Positions 18,642 through 27,478 of a stretch of 64,000 nucleotides of DNA are shown here, one piece after another. The stretch comes from Synergistaceae bacterium. GTDB taxonomy: Bacteria; Synergistota; Synergistia; Synergistales; Aminobacteriaceae. Location of the stretch: the NCBI GenBank assembly GCA_031272035.1, contig JAISUO010000013.1:1-64000 (forward strand), written 5' to 3'. The notes under the pieces were generated by a model. It had not been told where the DNA came from, made no database searches, and was given only the letters and a program-made list of their open reading frames with translations. The position numbers and the translations under genes were made by a program. Positions within the stretch are counted from its first letter, which is position 1, and every line of letters begins with the position of its first letter.

Positions 18642-19636
18642 TCGAGTTCTTCGCGAATCTGCCCTACTCCGTCTTTAATGATAAAGTTCCGGGCGGCGGA
18701 AAGCGCTCCCAAAATGGCGGGAGCCTTCGAACGTCCATGAGCCTTTATGACCGTCCCTCTGACTCCGAGCAGGGGCGTGCCGCCATATTTTTCGTAGTTG
18801 AAACGGGACCAGAGAGCGCGCACCATGGGAATCATAAAAAGCATCCCCACTTTGGGCATGAAGCGATGTCCCATCTCCTCTTCGATAATCGACCGGGCTC
18901 CCTGCATCAGCCCTTCTCCGAACTTCAGGATCACGTTGCCCGTAAAACCGTCGCACACCACAACGTCAGCCCGCCCCCAGGGAACGTCGTCCCCTTCGAC
19001 GTAACCCTTGAAGTTCAGAGAGCTCTGCAGCAGCATCTCGCGCGCCTCGGCAATGACGTCGTCTCCTTTGATTTCCTCGGTGCCGTTGGAAAGCAGCGCA
19101 ATCTCCGGCTCCGCCACTCCCAGTATTTTTTTGGAGTAAACATTCCCCATTTGAGCGTACTGAACGAGGTTCAGAGGTTTCGACCGCACCGAAGCTCCCA
19201 CGTCCAGAAGAAACGTCCAGCGGCGTATCGTGGGCAGGGGAACGCCCAGCGCCGGGCGGTCGATGGTGGGCAGACGCCCCACCACAAGGACGCCGCCGGC
19301 GACGATCGCCCCCGTATTGCCGGCGGAAAGACACCCCTGGGCCTCCCCTCCCCGCACCATTTCCATGGCCACCCTCATGCTCGAATCGTGCTTCCTGCGA
19401 ATGGCCATGGTTGGCTGCTCGTCCATCCCCACGATTTCCGTGGTATGCACAATTCGCAGTCTGCTCAGAAGATCCGGAGAAGCCCCGCTCAAACAGGGTT
19501 TTATTTTTTCCTCGTCGCCTGTCAGAATAATCTCCAGGTCCGGATGTTCTCTGCAGGCCAGAACCGCTCCCCTGCAGATTTCTTTCGGCGCGTGATCGCC
19601 GCCCATGGCGTCCAGGGCTATGGTCAGTTTTTTCAT
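18638..19636 (-). CDS. plsX: Phosphate acyltransferase
   Basis: Makes acyl-phosphate from acyl-ACP for phosphatidate synthesis by PlsY. The 332-residue protein opens with IALDAMGGDHAPKEI and has the SAGNTGAIVAGG motif near 104 and LDVGAS near 140, typical of PlsX. It is the second gene of the FapR unit, 78 bases after fapR. In many bacteria fabH follows; here fabK does. Membrane-associated in other species. Confidence 0.95.
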   Translation of the reverse strand: MKKLTIALDAMGGDHAPKEICRGAVLACREHPDLEIILTGDEEKIKPCLSGASPDLLSRLRIVHTTEIVGMDEQPTMAIRRKHDSSMRVAMEMVRGGEAQGCLSAGNTGAIVAGGVLVVGRLPTIDRPALGVPLPTIRRWTFLLDVGASVRSKPLNLVQYAQMGNVYSKKILGVAEPEIALLSNGTEEIKGDDVIAEAREMLLQSSLNFKGYVEGDDVPWGRADVVVCDGFTGNVILKFGEGLMQGARSIIEEEMGHRFMPKVGMLFMIPMVRALWSRFNYEKYGGTPLLGVRGTVIKAHGRSKAPAILGALSAARNFIIKDGVGQIREELE

Positions 19637-19714
19637 TTATATAATCTCTCCATATAAACTCTCCATTGAACTCTCCATGCAGAAATCCCCTCGCATATCC
19701 GCGGAGGCCCCAAA

Positions 19715-20293
19715 TCACGTCAGTTTCGCGTCCAGAACCTCGGTGATGAAACGTCCGACAAAAATTTCCTTCTCTCCGACGCGGGTTCGTACGCTGACGA
19801 TATAACGCCCTTTCCTGCTGACTCCCACCTTGGCTCTGGCCACCAGAACGTCGCCCACTTTGGCATGTCCCTTGTAGGAGCCCCGCATTGAATCGATAAT
19901 GACCAGTCCCGCTTCGACGACGGCCACCGCGATGGAACTCGCCTGCGCGTAAATATAATGGTCCCACAGCACGTCCGTGAAACGAAAAGCCATATCCCGC
20001 GTGGTACGCAGCACTGAAAGAGCCCAGCGATTGGGTTCCAGTTCCAGAAGATCCCCGACGATTTCGCTGCGACTGAGGGAACGCAGTTTGCTGCTCGCCT
20101 CCTGGGCCATACGGCGAACGCGCTCGCGCAATTCGGGAATCCCCATGAGGGCGCGATCCAGACGCACGGTGCTCACGCTTACCGCCAGCAGCGAGGCAAG
20201 CTCTTCATCCGTAGCCATCGGATTGTTGTTCAGCAGTCCAACCAGACGATCCTGACGATATTTCTTATCAGACCTGATCTCAAACGCCCCCAA
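19715..20293 (-). CDS. fapR: FapR transcriptional repressor of lipid synthesis
   Basis: Represses fatty-acid and phospholipid genes and is released by malonyl-CoA. The 192-residue protein has an N-terminal helix-turn-helix (about 10-60) with DEELASLLAVSVSTVRLDR followed by GIPELRERV, the FapR hallmark. A hot-dog-fold effector domain lies at about 90-190. The start appears to be TTG 20293, with AGG seven bases before it; it coincides with the left edge of the operator at 20295-20312. It heads the plsX-fabK-fabD-fabG-acpP-fabF unit, so it controls itself and the whole operon, and perhaps the distant pgsA. Confidence 0.93.
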   Translation of the reverse strand: MGAFEIRSDKKYRQDRLVGLLNNNPMATDEELASLLAVSVSTVRLDRALMGIPELRERVRRMAQEASSKLRSLSRSEIVGDLLELEPNRWALSVLRTTRDMAFRFTDVLWDHYIYAQASSIAVAVVEAGLVIIDSMRGSYKGHAKVGDVLVARAKVGVSRKGRYIVSVRTRVGEKEIFVGRFITEVLDAKLT

Positions 20294-20294
20294 T

Positions 20295-20312
20295 TTAGTA
20301 CCTGCTACTGAT
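20295..20312 (-). promoter_or_regulatory. FapR operator
   Basis: TTAGTACCTGCTACTGAT is a near match to the FapR palindrome (TTAGTACC..GNTACTAA type). It overlaps the fapR start region. A second, weaker GTACCTG-containing site (20322-20341) lies between it and the -10 box. Both are placed to block transcription, giving autoregulation. Confidence 0.82.
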
Positions 20313-20337
20313 AGCTGTTCTGATAAATCAGGTACGC

Positions 20338-20366
20338 AGTATAGAGTCGAAAAGAAAGATCGTCAA
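20338..20366 (-). promoter_or_regulatory. fapR operon promoter
   Basis: Minus-strand TTGACG (20361-20366), 17 bases, TATACT (20338-20343): a near-consensus sigma70 promoter. Transcription should start near 20331, giving a leader of roughly 38 bases that contains the FapR sites. Confidence 0.8.
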
Positions 20367-20570
20367 GTGTTATTCTCAGGAAATATATAAAAATATTTTT
20401 CGGAACCTGTTTTCTGAATGAAGAATCACATCAATATACATAGCTATTTGATAATAACATACATTTGATAATTAAACTCTTGACTTTTTGTTGTTTATTG
20501 ATTAGCCTTTTCTTGCAGTGACAGATATTACTTTTATTACTTCTTATTTTACGTTTTGGAGGGGTTTTCA

Positions 20571-21080
20571 ATGGCTTCAAAGACAATGAAAAATCTGGCA
20601 GAGGGGTTTGCCGGAGAGTCTCAGGCAAACAGAAAATACCTGGCGTTTGCGGAACAGGCAGACAGGGAGGGGTATCCTGGAGTTGCAAAAATGTTTCGCG
20701 CCATCGCCTCGGCGGAGACGCTTCACGCCCATTCCCATTTCCGCGCCATGGACGGGGTGAAGGACACGGCGGCCAATCTGCAGGCGGCGCTGGAGGGTGA
20801 AACTTACGAGTTCACCACCATGTACCCTGGATTCATCGAAGACGCCGAGGAGGAAAACGACGCTAAGGCTCGCAGAAGTTTTCACATGGCCAACGAGGCC
20901 GAAAAAGTTCATGCCGCCCTTTATAAACAGGCCATCGACAACATCGCTTCTTTGAAAGGCAGGGACTCCAGCTGGTATCTCTGCCCCGTCTGCGGCTACG
21001 TCCACGAGGGCCGCGCCCCCGACGTCTGCCCTATCTGCGGCGCAAAGGCGGCTGTTTTCAAAGAGAATCCCTGCTGTTGA
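20571..21080 (+). CDS. rbr: Rubrerythrin
   Basis: Peroxide-reducing di-iron protein of anaerobes, protecting against oxidative stress in the cytoplasm. The 169-residue protein has the four-helix ferritin-like domain with the iron-ligand glutamates in AEGFAGESQANRKY near 10-23, ASAETLHAHSH near 50 and NEAEKVHA near 120. A C-terminal rubredoxin domain has CPVCGYVHEG near 140 and CPICGAK near 155. ATG 20571 has GGAGGGG seven bases upstream. It has its own terminator and a TTGACT -35-like box at 20480. Electron donor genes are not adjacent. Confidence 0.96.
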   Translation: MASKTMKNLAEGFAGESQANRKYLAFAEQADREGYPGVAKMFRAIASAETLHAHSHFRAMDGVKDTAANLQAALEGETYEFTTMYPGFIEDAEEENDAKARRSFHMANEAEKVHAALYKQAIDNIASLKGRDSSWYLCPVCGYVHEGRAPDVCPICGAKAAVFKENPCC

Positions 21081-21107
21081 TTCCCGAACCGTTTTATACC
21101 CGAGCCG

Positions 21108-21134
21108 GCCGTTCACTCCGTGAACGGCTTTTTT
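21108..21134 (+). terminator. Rubrerythrin terminator
   Basis: GCCGTTCA, a five-base loop, TGAACGGC, then six Ts. It stands 28 bases past the stop and is a clean intrinsic terminator. Confidence 0.9.
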
Positions 21135-21245
21135 ATGTCCGGCCATTATTTCTGATAGAATAACTAAAAGAACGCAGACACTGTTTAGGCTGTACTCACA
21201 AAATCGGGAGCAAATTTTTATTTTATATAAGGAGAAGATCTTCAG

Positions 21246-23384
21246 GTGTCTCGACGATGGATGAGAGCAGGGATATTTTTTTCATTCTTATTCTCGTTTT
21301 TATTTCTGTTTTTGTCAGAACGACCGGACGTCGCGGAGGCTGACGCCACAGCTTACGATGTGATCGTGGCCGGAGGCGGGATAAGCGGCATGGCGGCCGC
21401 TCTTCAGGCGGCAAAACTGGGAGCGGGGGTTCTGGTGGCAGAACCTGGCGACTGGATCGGCGGTCAGGCCACCGCCGCGGGCGTCTCCACCATGGACGAC
21501 CTGAGCCCTTTGCGCAGCGGGCTGTACCGTCATTTCATCGCCCGGATAAAACGTCATTACGACCGACTGGGCAAATCCATGGCCACCTGTTACTGGAACG
21601 CGAAAAATATCGCATTCGAACCCTCGACGGGACAGCGCGTTCTTTTTGAAATGGCGGATGAAATCCGCGCCGCGAGCCCCGGGCCTCTCGATATTCTTCT
21701 GCGAACCAAAGTGACGCGGGTGGAGCGGCAGGGAAACAGAATCACAGGCGTCACGATCACGGACCGGAACGGGACAGAGCGGGAAATCAGGTGCCGCGTG
21801 CTGATCGACGCCACGGAATACGGAGATATTTTACCTCTGGCAGGCGCCGGGTATCGGGCCGGAAACTCCGCCACGCCTTCCATCGATCCGAAGGCCGTCA
21901 TTCAGGACATCACCTGGATCACCATCATTCAGCGTTACCCCCGGGGCATTCCCGGCAGTCTTCGTGTCACCACGCCCCTGCCCGGCTATCCGGAAGCCAG
22001 AAAAATCTATGAACGCTACGTCACCGCGAAGGGAGGCACCTTTCAGGGAACCTATCCCGTCCGGCTTCCTGTGGATTTCGTCACCCACAACGCCTACCGC
22101 GGCCTCCCCGATTCCTCCACGCCTCAGAACTACGACGGACAGCGCAAAAACTGGAAATTCATCACAAAAACCAGCGTCAACTGGGGTAACGATTATCCGG
22201 GTCACGTGATCAAAACAATCCCTGGTCTGCCGGTGGCCTATCTGGAGGACGAAAAAATTCGCGCTCAGATGGAAAAAGAGGCTTTTCTCAGAACGCTTCA
22301 TTTTATTTATTACATTCAAAACGAACTTGGAGAGCCCTGGTCCGTGGCCAACGACGAATACAACGCCGCCGCTCTTCCGCCCGCCGCCGGCGAGTTGCCG
22401 GAGGAATGGCGGGAAATCGCCCGTCGTATGCCCCCCATCCCCTACGTTCGGGAGTCGCGGAGGGTCATTGGAGATCACACGCTGACGTCAGAGGAGCTTT
22501 TTTACAACTCTCAGAACTATCTGGACGGACAAAGCCACGAATTTGAGGACGCCATCGCCATCGGCCGATATGGACTGGACCTGCACGGCGCCAACGAGGA
22601 TGCTCACATGGAACGAAACCTGAACGAAAGAACCGCCTCCATCGAGCTGAATCGTCCCCGCAATCCTTTTCAGGTTCCCCTGCGCATTCTGATTCCGAAA
22701 AACGTCGAGGGGCTTCTCGCCGCTGAAAAAAATCTTTCGATGACGCGGCTGGTTTCCGGCGCTCTGCGGGTTCAGCCCATCTGCATGATGGTGGGACAGG
22801 CGGCGGGGGCGCTGGCAGCCCTTTCTCTGCGGGACGGCCTGCCGCTTCGGGAGGTTCCTCCCGTGAGGGTCCAGCGGACTCTTTTGGAGGCTGGCGTCGT
22901 TCTGTCTCTCAGCAACTACTCGGACGTTTCGTCGAAACATCCCTTTTTCCGGGCAATCCAGCTTTCCAGCCTGCACAGGCTGCTCCGCCCCATCGTGCCT
23001 CCCCGTCTCAATCCGTCCGCTAAAGGGATTTTCGGCGTGAACAGGCCTGTCGCGCGAGGCGAAATGTTCGACATACTGAAAAGAGCCCGGGCGGCCTCCG
23101 GAACCTTCGCCGAACGGGAGCCGGATGAAACGAAAAATATCGAGGGGAAGGCAAAAGCCGTGACGCGGCAGGAGTTTCTCGAAGCGGTCTTTCGCGCGTT
23201 CGAATGGGGGGATTTCCCCTCGAAAAGCGAGAGAACGACAAAGGCCAGAAGCGCCGATATTCTGCAAAATCTGGGCGTTCCCGGCCTTTTCGGAACCAAT
23301 ATGGAGTCCGCCCTCGCCCGGCCCGTCACCCGGGGGGAAGCCGCTGAAATCCTCATGAAGGCCATGACGATGAAAAACAGCTGA
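21246..23384 (+). CDS. Exported FAD-dependent oxidoreductase with SLH-like tail
   Basis: A 712-residue protein. Residues 8-24 form a strongly hydrophobic signal or anchor segment. A Rossmann FAD site VAGGGISGMAAAL is at 41-53, and GDWIGGQATAAGVSTMDD near 72-90 is typical of the FAD_oxidored family of large, poorly characterised oxidoreductases. A second FAD region with SMTRLVSGALRVQPICMM is near 510-530. Near 595-615 and 685-708 are stretches such as RPVTRGEAAEILMKAM that look like S-layer homology repeats. I infer a cell-surface enzyme. GTG 21246 follows AAGGAGAA at 11 bases; ATG 21261 is an alternative. It stands alone between the rubrerythrin terminator and a convergent gene; substrate unknown. 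Confidence 0.75.
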   Translation: MSRRWMRAGIFFSFLFSFLFLFLSERPDVAEADATAYDVIVAGGGISGMAAALQAAKLGAGVLVAEPGDWIGGQATAAGVSTMDDLSPLRSGLYRHFIARIKRHYDRLGKSMATCYWNAKNIAFEPSTGQRVLFEMADEIRAASPGPLDILLRTKVTRVERQGNRITGVTITDRNGTEREIRCRVLIDATEYGDILPLAGAGYRAGNSATPSIDPKAVIQDITWITIIQRYPRGIPGSLRVTTPLPGYPEARKIYERYVTAKGGTFQGTYPVRLPVDFVTHNAYRGLPDSSTPQNYDGQRKNWKFITKTSVNWGNDYPGHVIKTIPGLPVAYLEDEKIRAQMEKEAFLRTLHFIYYIQNELGEPWSVANDEYNAAALPPAAGELPEEWREIARRMPPIPYVRESRRVIGDHTLTSEELFYNSQNYLDGQSHEFEDAIAIGRYGLDLHGANEDAHMERNLNERTASIELNRPRNPFQVPLRILIPKNVEGLLAAEKNLSMTRLVSGALRVQPICMMVGQAAGALAALSLRDGLPLREVPPVRVQRTLLEAGVVLSLSNYSDVSSKHPFFRAIQLSSLHRLLRPIVPPRLNPSAKGIFGVNRPVARGEMFDILKRARAASGTFAEREPDETKNIEGKAKAVTRQEFLEAVFRAFEWGDFPSKSERTTKARSADILQNLGVPGLFGTNMESALARPVTRGEAAEILMKAMTMKNS

Positions 23385-23394
23385 TACCCGGTTG

Positions 23395-23434
23395 ATACCA
23401 ATTTGAAATAAAATTTGAAGTAAAAGGCCCGAAG
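23395..23434 (-). repeat. Remnant of the inverted-repeat element
   Basis: Begins with ATACCAATTTG and continues into AAATAAAA and AAGTAAAAGGCCCGAAG. This matches one end of the 101-bp element in reverse orientation, with an internal duplication of the AATTTGAA part. It lies between two convergent genes. Confidence 0.6.
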
Positions 23435-23449
23435 CAGGACTTCCGCGCT

Positions 23450-24505
23450 TTATTGAGCCACGAGCTGAGCGGCCATGCGGAGGGCATCCTTCATGGACTG
23501 GGGGTTTGCCCGTCCCTCTCCCGCCTTGCCGAAGGCCGTTCCGTGGTCCACGGAGGTTCGGACGATGGGCAGCCCCAAAGTGATGTTGACGCCGGCGAGC
23601 TGTCCCCACTGTCCGGTTTTCTCGTCGTATTTGAACCCCACGAGCTTGGTTGGAATGTGTCCCTGGTCGTGATACATGCAGACCACGGCGTCGTACATGC
23701 CCCCCAGCATTTTGCTGAAGACCGTGTCCGCGGGCAGAGGTCCCTCGACGGTCATGCCCTTTTCGCAGGCCTGCTCCACGGCGGGGCGGATTTCCACGTC
23801 GTCCTCCGTTCCGAAAAGTCCGCCTTCGCCGCAGTGGGGATTGAGCCCCGCCACCGCAATCCGGGGATTTTCGACTTTCATTTTTTTCAGGGCGTCCCAG
23901 GTCAGTTCGATGACCCGCAGAACCCGGGCTGTTTTTACCCTGTCGCAGGCTGTCCTCAGAGAAACGTGGGTCGAAACGTGGGAAACCCGAAAATTTCCGT
24001 CCGCAAGCATCATCGTGTAGTCTCGGGTCTTCGTCAGGTCGGCGTAAATTTCCGTGTGCCCGGAGTAGTGGCAGCCCCCCAGGTTCAGCGCGGCTTTGTT
24101 GATGGGGCCCGTCACCGTGGCATCCACCTCTTTTTTCAGGGCCAGTTCAATCACCTTCGCCACGTACTCGAAGGAGACCTTTCCCTGCAGGGCCGTCACC
24201 GTTTTGTGCCGAAGCTCTTCGAGAGGCATGTTTTCCAGATCGTAAACGTTGACGATATTGGGCTCGAAAACGCAGTCCGCAACCTTTTTGACCACGTTCA
24301 GCTCAAGCGGCGGCCTTCCGTCCTTTCGGTTTTCCTTCAGATCGCAGAAGCGCAGCGCGTCCTCCACAATTCGCGCGTCGCCCACGATCAAAGGACGCCC
24401 GTATTTATGAACTTCGGGATCGTCAAGAGCTTTCACCGCAACTTCGGGACCGATTCCTCCCGGGTCTCCCATGGAGATGCCCAAAATAGGCCTGAATATT
24501 TCCAT
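23450..24505 (-). CDS. pdxA2: PdxA-family 4-phosphate dehydrogenase (PdxA2 type)
   Basis: NAD-dependent oxidative decarboxylase. The 351-residue protein has ISMGDPGGIGPE near 10-21, the metal-site GGCHYSGHTEIYADLT near 160 and YHDQGHIPTK near 278. In vitamin B6 synthesis PdxA acts on 4-phosphohydroxy-threonine. When paired with a DUF1537 kinase, as here 57 bases upstream, the PdxA2 branch instead oxidises D-threonate or D-erythronate 4-phosphate to dihydroxyacetone phosphate. The pairing favours PdxA2; sequence alone does not exclude PdxA. The next gene, a class II aldolase, could use the DHAP. Confidence 0.8.
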   Translation of the reverse strand: MEIFRPILGISMGDPGGIGPEVAVKALDDPEVHKYGRPLIVGDARIVEDALRFCDLKENRKDGRPPLELNVVKKVADCVFEPNIVNVYDLENMPLEELRHKTVTALQGKVSFEYVAKVIELALKKEVDATVTGPINKAALNLGGCHYSGHTEIYADLTKTRDYTMMLADGNFRVSHVSTHVSLRTACDRVKTARVLRVIELTWDALKKMKVENPRIAVAGLNPHCGEGGLFGTEDDVEIRPAVEQACEKGMTVEGPLPADTVFSKMLGGMYDAVVCMYHDQGHIPTKLVGFKYDEKTGQWGQLAGVNITLGLPIVRTSVDHGTAFGKAGEGRANPQSMKDALRMAAQLVAQ

Positions 24506-24562
24506 CAGAATTCCTGTTCCTTTCCAAAAATAAGGGTTCGGCGGAGCAGAGCGGCTCCGCGC

Positions 24563-25825
24563 TCAGTGCTCCATAAGGTATTGATGCAGATGAAGCAGGA
24601 CCTCATCGCCTCCGAAGCCGCCGGATTTCGTGAAAAAGTTCTGGCCGGTCCGCACGTTTTGGGAATGGATCAGGCCGGGTAAAAACTCCTCTTCCAGCTT
24701 CAGGGGGTATTGCTCCAGCTCCGAGAGGACGACGTTGGCCGTGTCGCCTCCTGAAAGGAAAAAATTGTCGATCCGAACGCCGGAGGCCAATTTTCGGACG
24801 ATGACCCGCATGGCCTCCAGAATCGCAGTCGGGTTCATCTGCTCTTCCCCCACGCGAATCAGCAGTTCGGCGTCGGGTTTTCTCAGAGCGCGAAGCGACT
24901 CCTCGATCCATTGGGAAAGTCGTTCTCCGTTTTTCACTTCCTCTTCCGACAGGGTCAGCACGGGCATCCCCGTTTCCGCCGCCAGGCGATCCCCCTGGAC
25001 GCGGGTCACCCTGGCGGCGGTTCCGCAAAACCAGAGTTTTCTGCCAGCGAAGGTTCCCGACCGCGGCCGATCGATCATCGTTTTTTTTCGGGAAGACAGA
25101 AGTTCGACGACTTCCCGGGCCAGCCCCGCCGACCCCACGGGCAGACAGTCGGGCCGAGCCGCCAGCGCGGCGATGATCTTCAAATCTTCCCGGGTGACGG
25201 CCTCACAGACAACCAGACAGGGGGAGTCCGAGGACCAGGAGTCAAGAAGAGCGTCCAGGGCCTCTTTTTCTCGGGACAGTGTTGAAAGGTCCAACAGGCG
25301 AGCCTGCAATTTTTCCGGCCCCGATACAATATCCACAACATTCGACGTTTTTAAGGGAGTTCGGGGGTCTTTTCCCACTTCCGTCTCGGCCACGGGGACG
25401 TCATGCAGAAAGAGAAGTCCGTTCCGCACGGTACGCCCCTGCTCCACACTGGTGGGGGCAATCAGGGCGATTTTTTTCCCTGTGAGAGCAAGGACTTCCG
25501 AAACTTCTGCCCCGACCTGACCTCGCAGCGTGGAATCGACTTTTTTGTAAACGATTTCTCCCTTCAGTCCCGTGTCCTCGAAAGCGCCTCTGAGGGCCCG
25601 GCGGGCTTCCCGGGCTCCAAAATGCCGCGAATCCGTAAAGACGGCCAGTCCCTTCGTCCGTCCTTCTTCGAAAAAATCTTCCTGAAGACAGGAGGCTCCG
25701 GAAGGGGTCAGCCACATGTCCTCGACGATCGAAGAAAATCGAATGCCCGTGTCCGCCGCGCCGGTCAGATCATCCGCGATGACGATCACAGCGTATTTTT
25801 CGAAACTTCCTCTTGCCCCGTTCAT
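24563..25825 (-). CDS. Four-carbon acid sugar kinase (DUF1537 family)
   Basis: Phosphorylates D-threonate or D-erythronate at C4 (DtnK/OtnK). The 420-residue protein has the N-terminal substrate motif IADDLTGAADTG near 15-26, YKKVDSTLRG near 92 and the C-terminal ATP motif FLSGGDTANVVL near 365. I use ATG 25825, which has AAGGAG upstream. With PdxA2 it makes a two-step route from a four-carbon sugar acid to DHAP; no dedicated transporter or regulator is adjacent. Which epimer is used cannot be told here. Confidence 0.85.
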   Translation of the reverse strand: MNGARGSFEKYAVIVIADDLTGAADTGIRFSSIVEDMWLTPSGASCLQEDFFEEGRTKGLAVFTDSRHFGAREARRALRGAFEDTGLKGEIVYKKVDSTLRGQVGAEVSEVLALTGKKIALIAPTSVEQGRTVRNGLLFLHDVPVAETEVGKDPRTPLKTSNVVDIVSGPEKLQARLLDLSTLSREKEALDALLDSWSSDSPCLVVCEAVTREDLKIIAALAARPDCLPVGSAGLAREVVELLSSRKKTMIDRPRSGTFAGRKLWFCGTAARVTRVQGDRLAAETGMPVLTLSEEEVKNGERLSQWIEESLRALRKPDAELLIRVGEEQMNPTAILEAMRVIVRKLASGVRIDNFFLSGGDTANVVLSELEQYPLKLEEEFLPGLIHSQNVRTGQNFFTKSGGFGGDEVLLHLHQYLMEH

Positions 25826-25917
25826 GACAAAAAAAATCTCCTTCCGCATTTTGCCTTCGAACCCGTTTTCCGGGGATAAAGCGCCGAAAATGCTCCGGTC
25901 TGCGAGAAAAGGTATAC

Positions 25918-25949
25918 AAAAATGCCCCGAAGTTCGGGCTTCAGGGCAT
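25918..25949 (-). terminator. Terminator of the class II aldolase gene
   Basis: Minus-strand ATGCCCTGAAG, CCCGAA loop, CTTCGGGGCAT, followed by TTTT. Stem has one mismatch. Separates the aldolase from the kinase/PdxA2 pair. Confidence 0.8.
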
Positions 25950-26054
25950 CGTCATTCCTGCCGCCAGGACATTACGGAGGACAACAACAATAAAAACGCT
26001 CTCTGAACCGAAGACGAAAAAATTCATCTTCTCAGGGATATTTGGACTATTGAA

Positions 26055-27341
26055 TCAGTCGTCGAAGTTCCCCTTTGTTTTCTTTTTGTTCGGAGCCCTG
26101 TCAGCCGTATAGTTTTCCCTCGGGTTGAGGGGTTTTCTGTCCGGTGCGGCATTGTGGTCGAAGCGGCGTCCAATGACCTCCAGGACCTTCTCGGCGCTGC
26201 CCTCGGACTTCATCGCTTTGATGAATCGGGTCGCCCATTCCTCCGTTTCGCCGACGATACGCTCCACAATTTCGTCGGGCGCCTCCATGACGGCCTTGCC
26301 GAAGGGCAGATTGGCCTTCTTGTAATCTCCGCTCTTCCGGCTCAGTTTTTCTCCGTCCGCCCAGGAAACGATCCGGTTCCAAAGGGAATCTTCGATGCCC
26401 CGGCCGCTTTCCTTGACGTAGGATCCCGTGGAAGTATCCGCGTTGCCCGTTTCCGGGTCCATGCGAACGCCGAAAACGACATTTTGAAAGAGCGTTGCCA
26501 CGTTGCCCTTGTTGATGCCGTACTTATAAAATTCCTCCACTTTTCGAATCGGCGTTCCGGATATTCCGTGCTGGGCGATGGAAGCGCCGTAGGGCCGAAT
26601 CGCCTCCGCGATCTCCATGGTGCGGTTCAAATCTATGCCCTCCTGCTGCCCGCTGGAAGTGTCATAGGTTCCGTGCTGGGAGCCGTTGGAAATCGCCAGC
26701 AGATCGGGGTAGACCCCCCAGGCGTTGAGCCCGCCAATGAAGAAAAGCGCCTCTTCCACCGTGGAAAGTTCACCCGGCCCCTTGATCTCGCCGACCTCCA
26801 CCTCCAGCCCCAGGTAGGCGGGAATACTCATGGCCACGTCCCGGGTGGCGCGCAAATTTTCATAATCGTCAAGATGGGAGGCGTCTACAGCAATGGAAGT
26901 CCAACCCTCGGCCACCAGTTTCGGCATATTGGGCACGGCTTTGACGAAGTCGGCCTCCCCTTTTATACCGTAGTGGTCCACATGCATGGCAAAAATTATG
27001 CCGTCGCCCAGCTCCTTGGAATAACGGGCCGCCCAGGCAGGCATGTTTTCAAAATTTCCGAAGCAGTACGTCGTTTCAGATTTTGCCACCTCCAGAACCA
27101 CGGCGGCATTCAGTTTTTTGGCCGCTCGCAGCACGCCTTTGGCCGTCAGAGGATTACGGCAGTTGGCCGCCAAAACCACACAACCCAACTCCCGGCATGC
27201 CGTATAAATATCCCTTCCGCTCACCAGTCCAACCTCTTCGTTTCCCCACAGAGCTCTGACGTTCAGCGGTCTTCTTTCCAGCATAGCCTTGTACGCTTTT
27301 CCATTCACATCCACCATTGTCTCATATTCATCTCCGTCCAC
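26055..27341 (-). CDS. Class II fructose-bisphosphate aldolase-like protein
   Basis: Zinc-dependent aldolase. At 428 residues it is longer than the usual 280-360 and resembles the larger class II branch. Candidate metal and substrate residues are FAMHVDHYG near 116-124 (HVDH), SNGSQHGTYDTSS near 222 and QHGISGTP near 258. The C-terminus (about 400-428) is basic, KKKTKGNFDD, and may be disordered. GTG 27341 has AAGGAG five bases upstream. I infer cleavage or formation of a DHAP-containing ketose phosphate. Neighbouring PdxA2/kinase genes also make DHAP, but the strong terminator between them argues against one operon. Confidence 0.75.
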   Translation of the reverse strand: MDGDEYETMVDVNGKAYKAMLERRPLNVRALWGNEEVGLVSGRDIYTACRELGCVVLAANCRNPLTAKGVLRAAKKLNAAVVLEVAKSETTYCFGNFENMPAWAARYSKELGDGIIFAMHVDHYGIKGEADFVKAVPNMPKLVAEGWTSIAVDASHLDDYENLRATRDVAMSIPAYLGLEVEVGEIKGPGELSTVEEALFFIGGLNAWGVYPDLLAISNGSQHGTYDTSSGQQEGIDLNRTMEIAEAIRPYGASIAQHGISGTPIRKVEEFYKYGINKGNVATLFQNVVFGVRMDPETGNADTSTGSYVKESGRGIEDSLWNRIVSWADGEKLSRKSGDYKKANLPFGKAVMEAPDEIVERIVGETEEWATRFIKAMKSEGSAEKVLEVIGRRFDHNAAPDRKPLNPRENYTADRAPNKKKTKGNFDD

Positions 27342-27412
27342 AGGCGCTCCTTATAAAGCACTGCCCCGTTAAATATCAAAATTATATTACCATATAATTC
27401 ATAAAAAACAAA

Positions 27413-27467
27413 ATTTACCTGTTAGCGACTGAACCAATAAGTTTATTTTTCCATAAAACAGGTAAAT
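27413..27467. repeat. 55-bp stretch bounded by perfect 11-base inverted repeats
   Basis: ATTTACCTGTT (27413-27423) and AACAGGTAAAT (27457-27467) are perfect inverted repeats 33 bases apart, in the divergent region between the aldolase and pgsA. They could be paired operator half-sites, a hairpin, or a tiny mobile element. No second copy was seen. The region 27342-27630 also holds a MITE remnant and a TATAAT box. Confidence 0.55.
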
Positions 27468-27478
27468 GAGCGTTCTTT

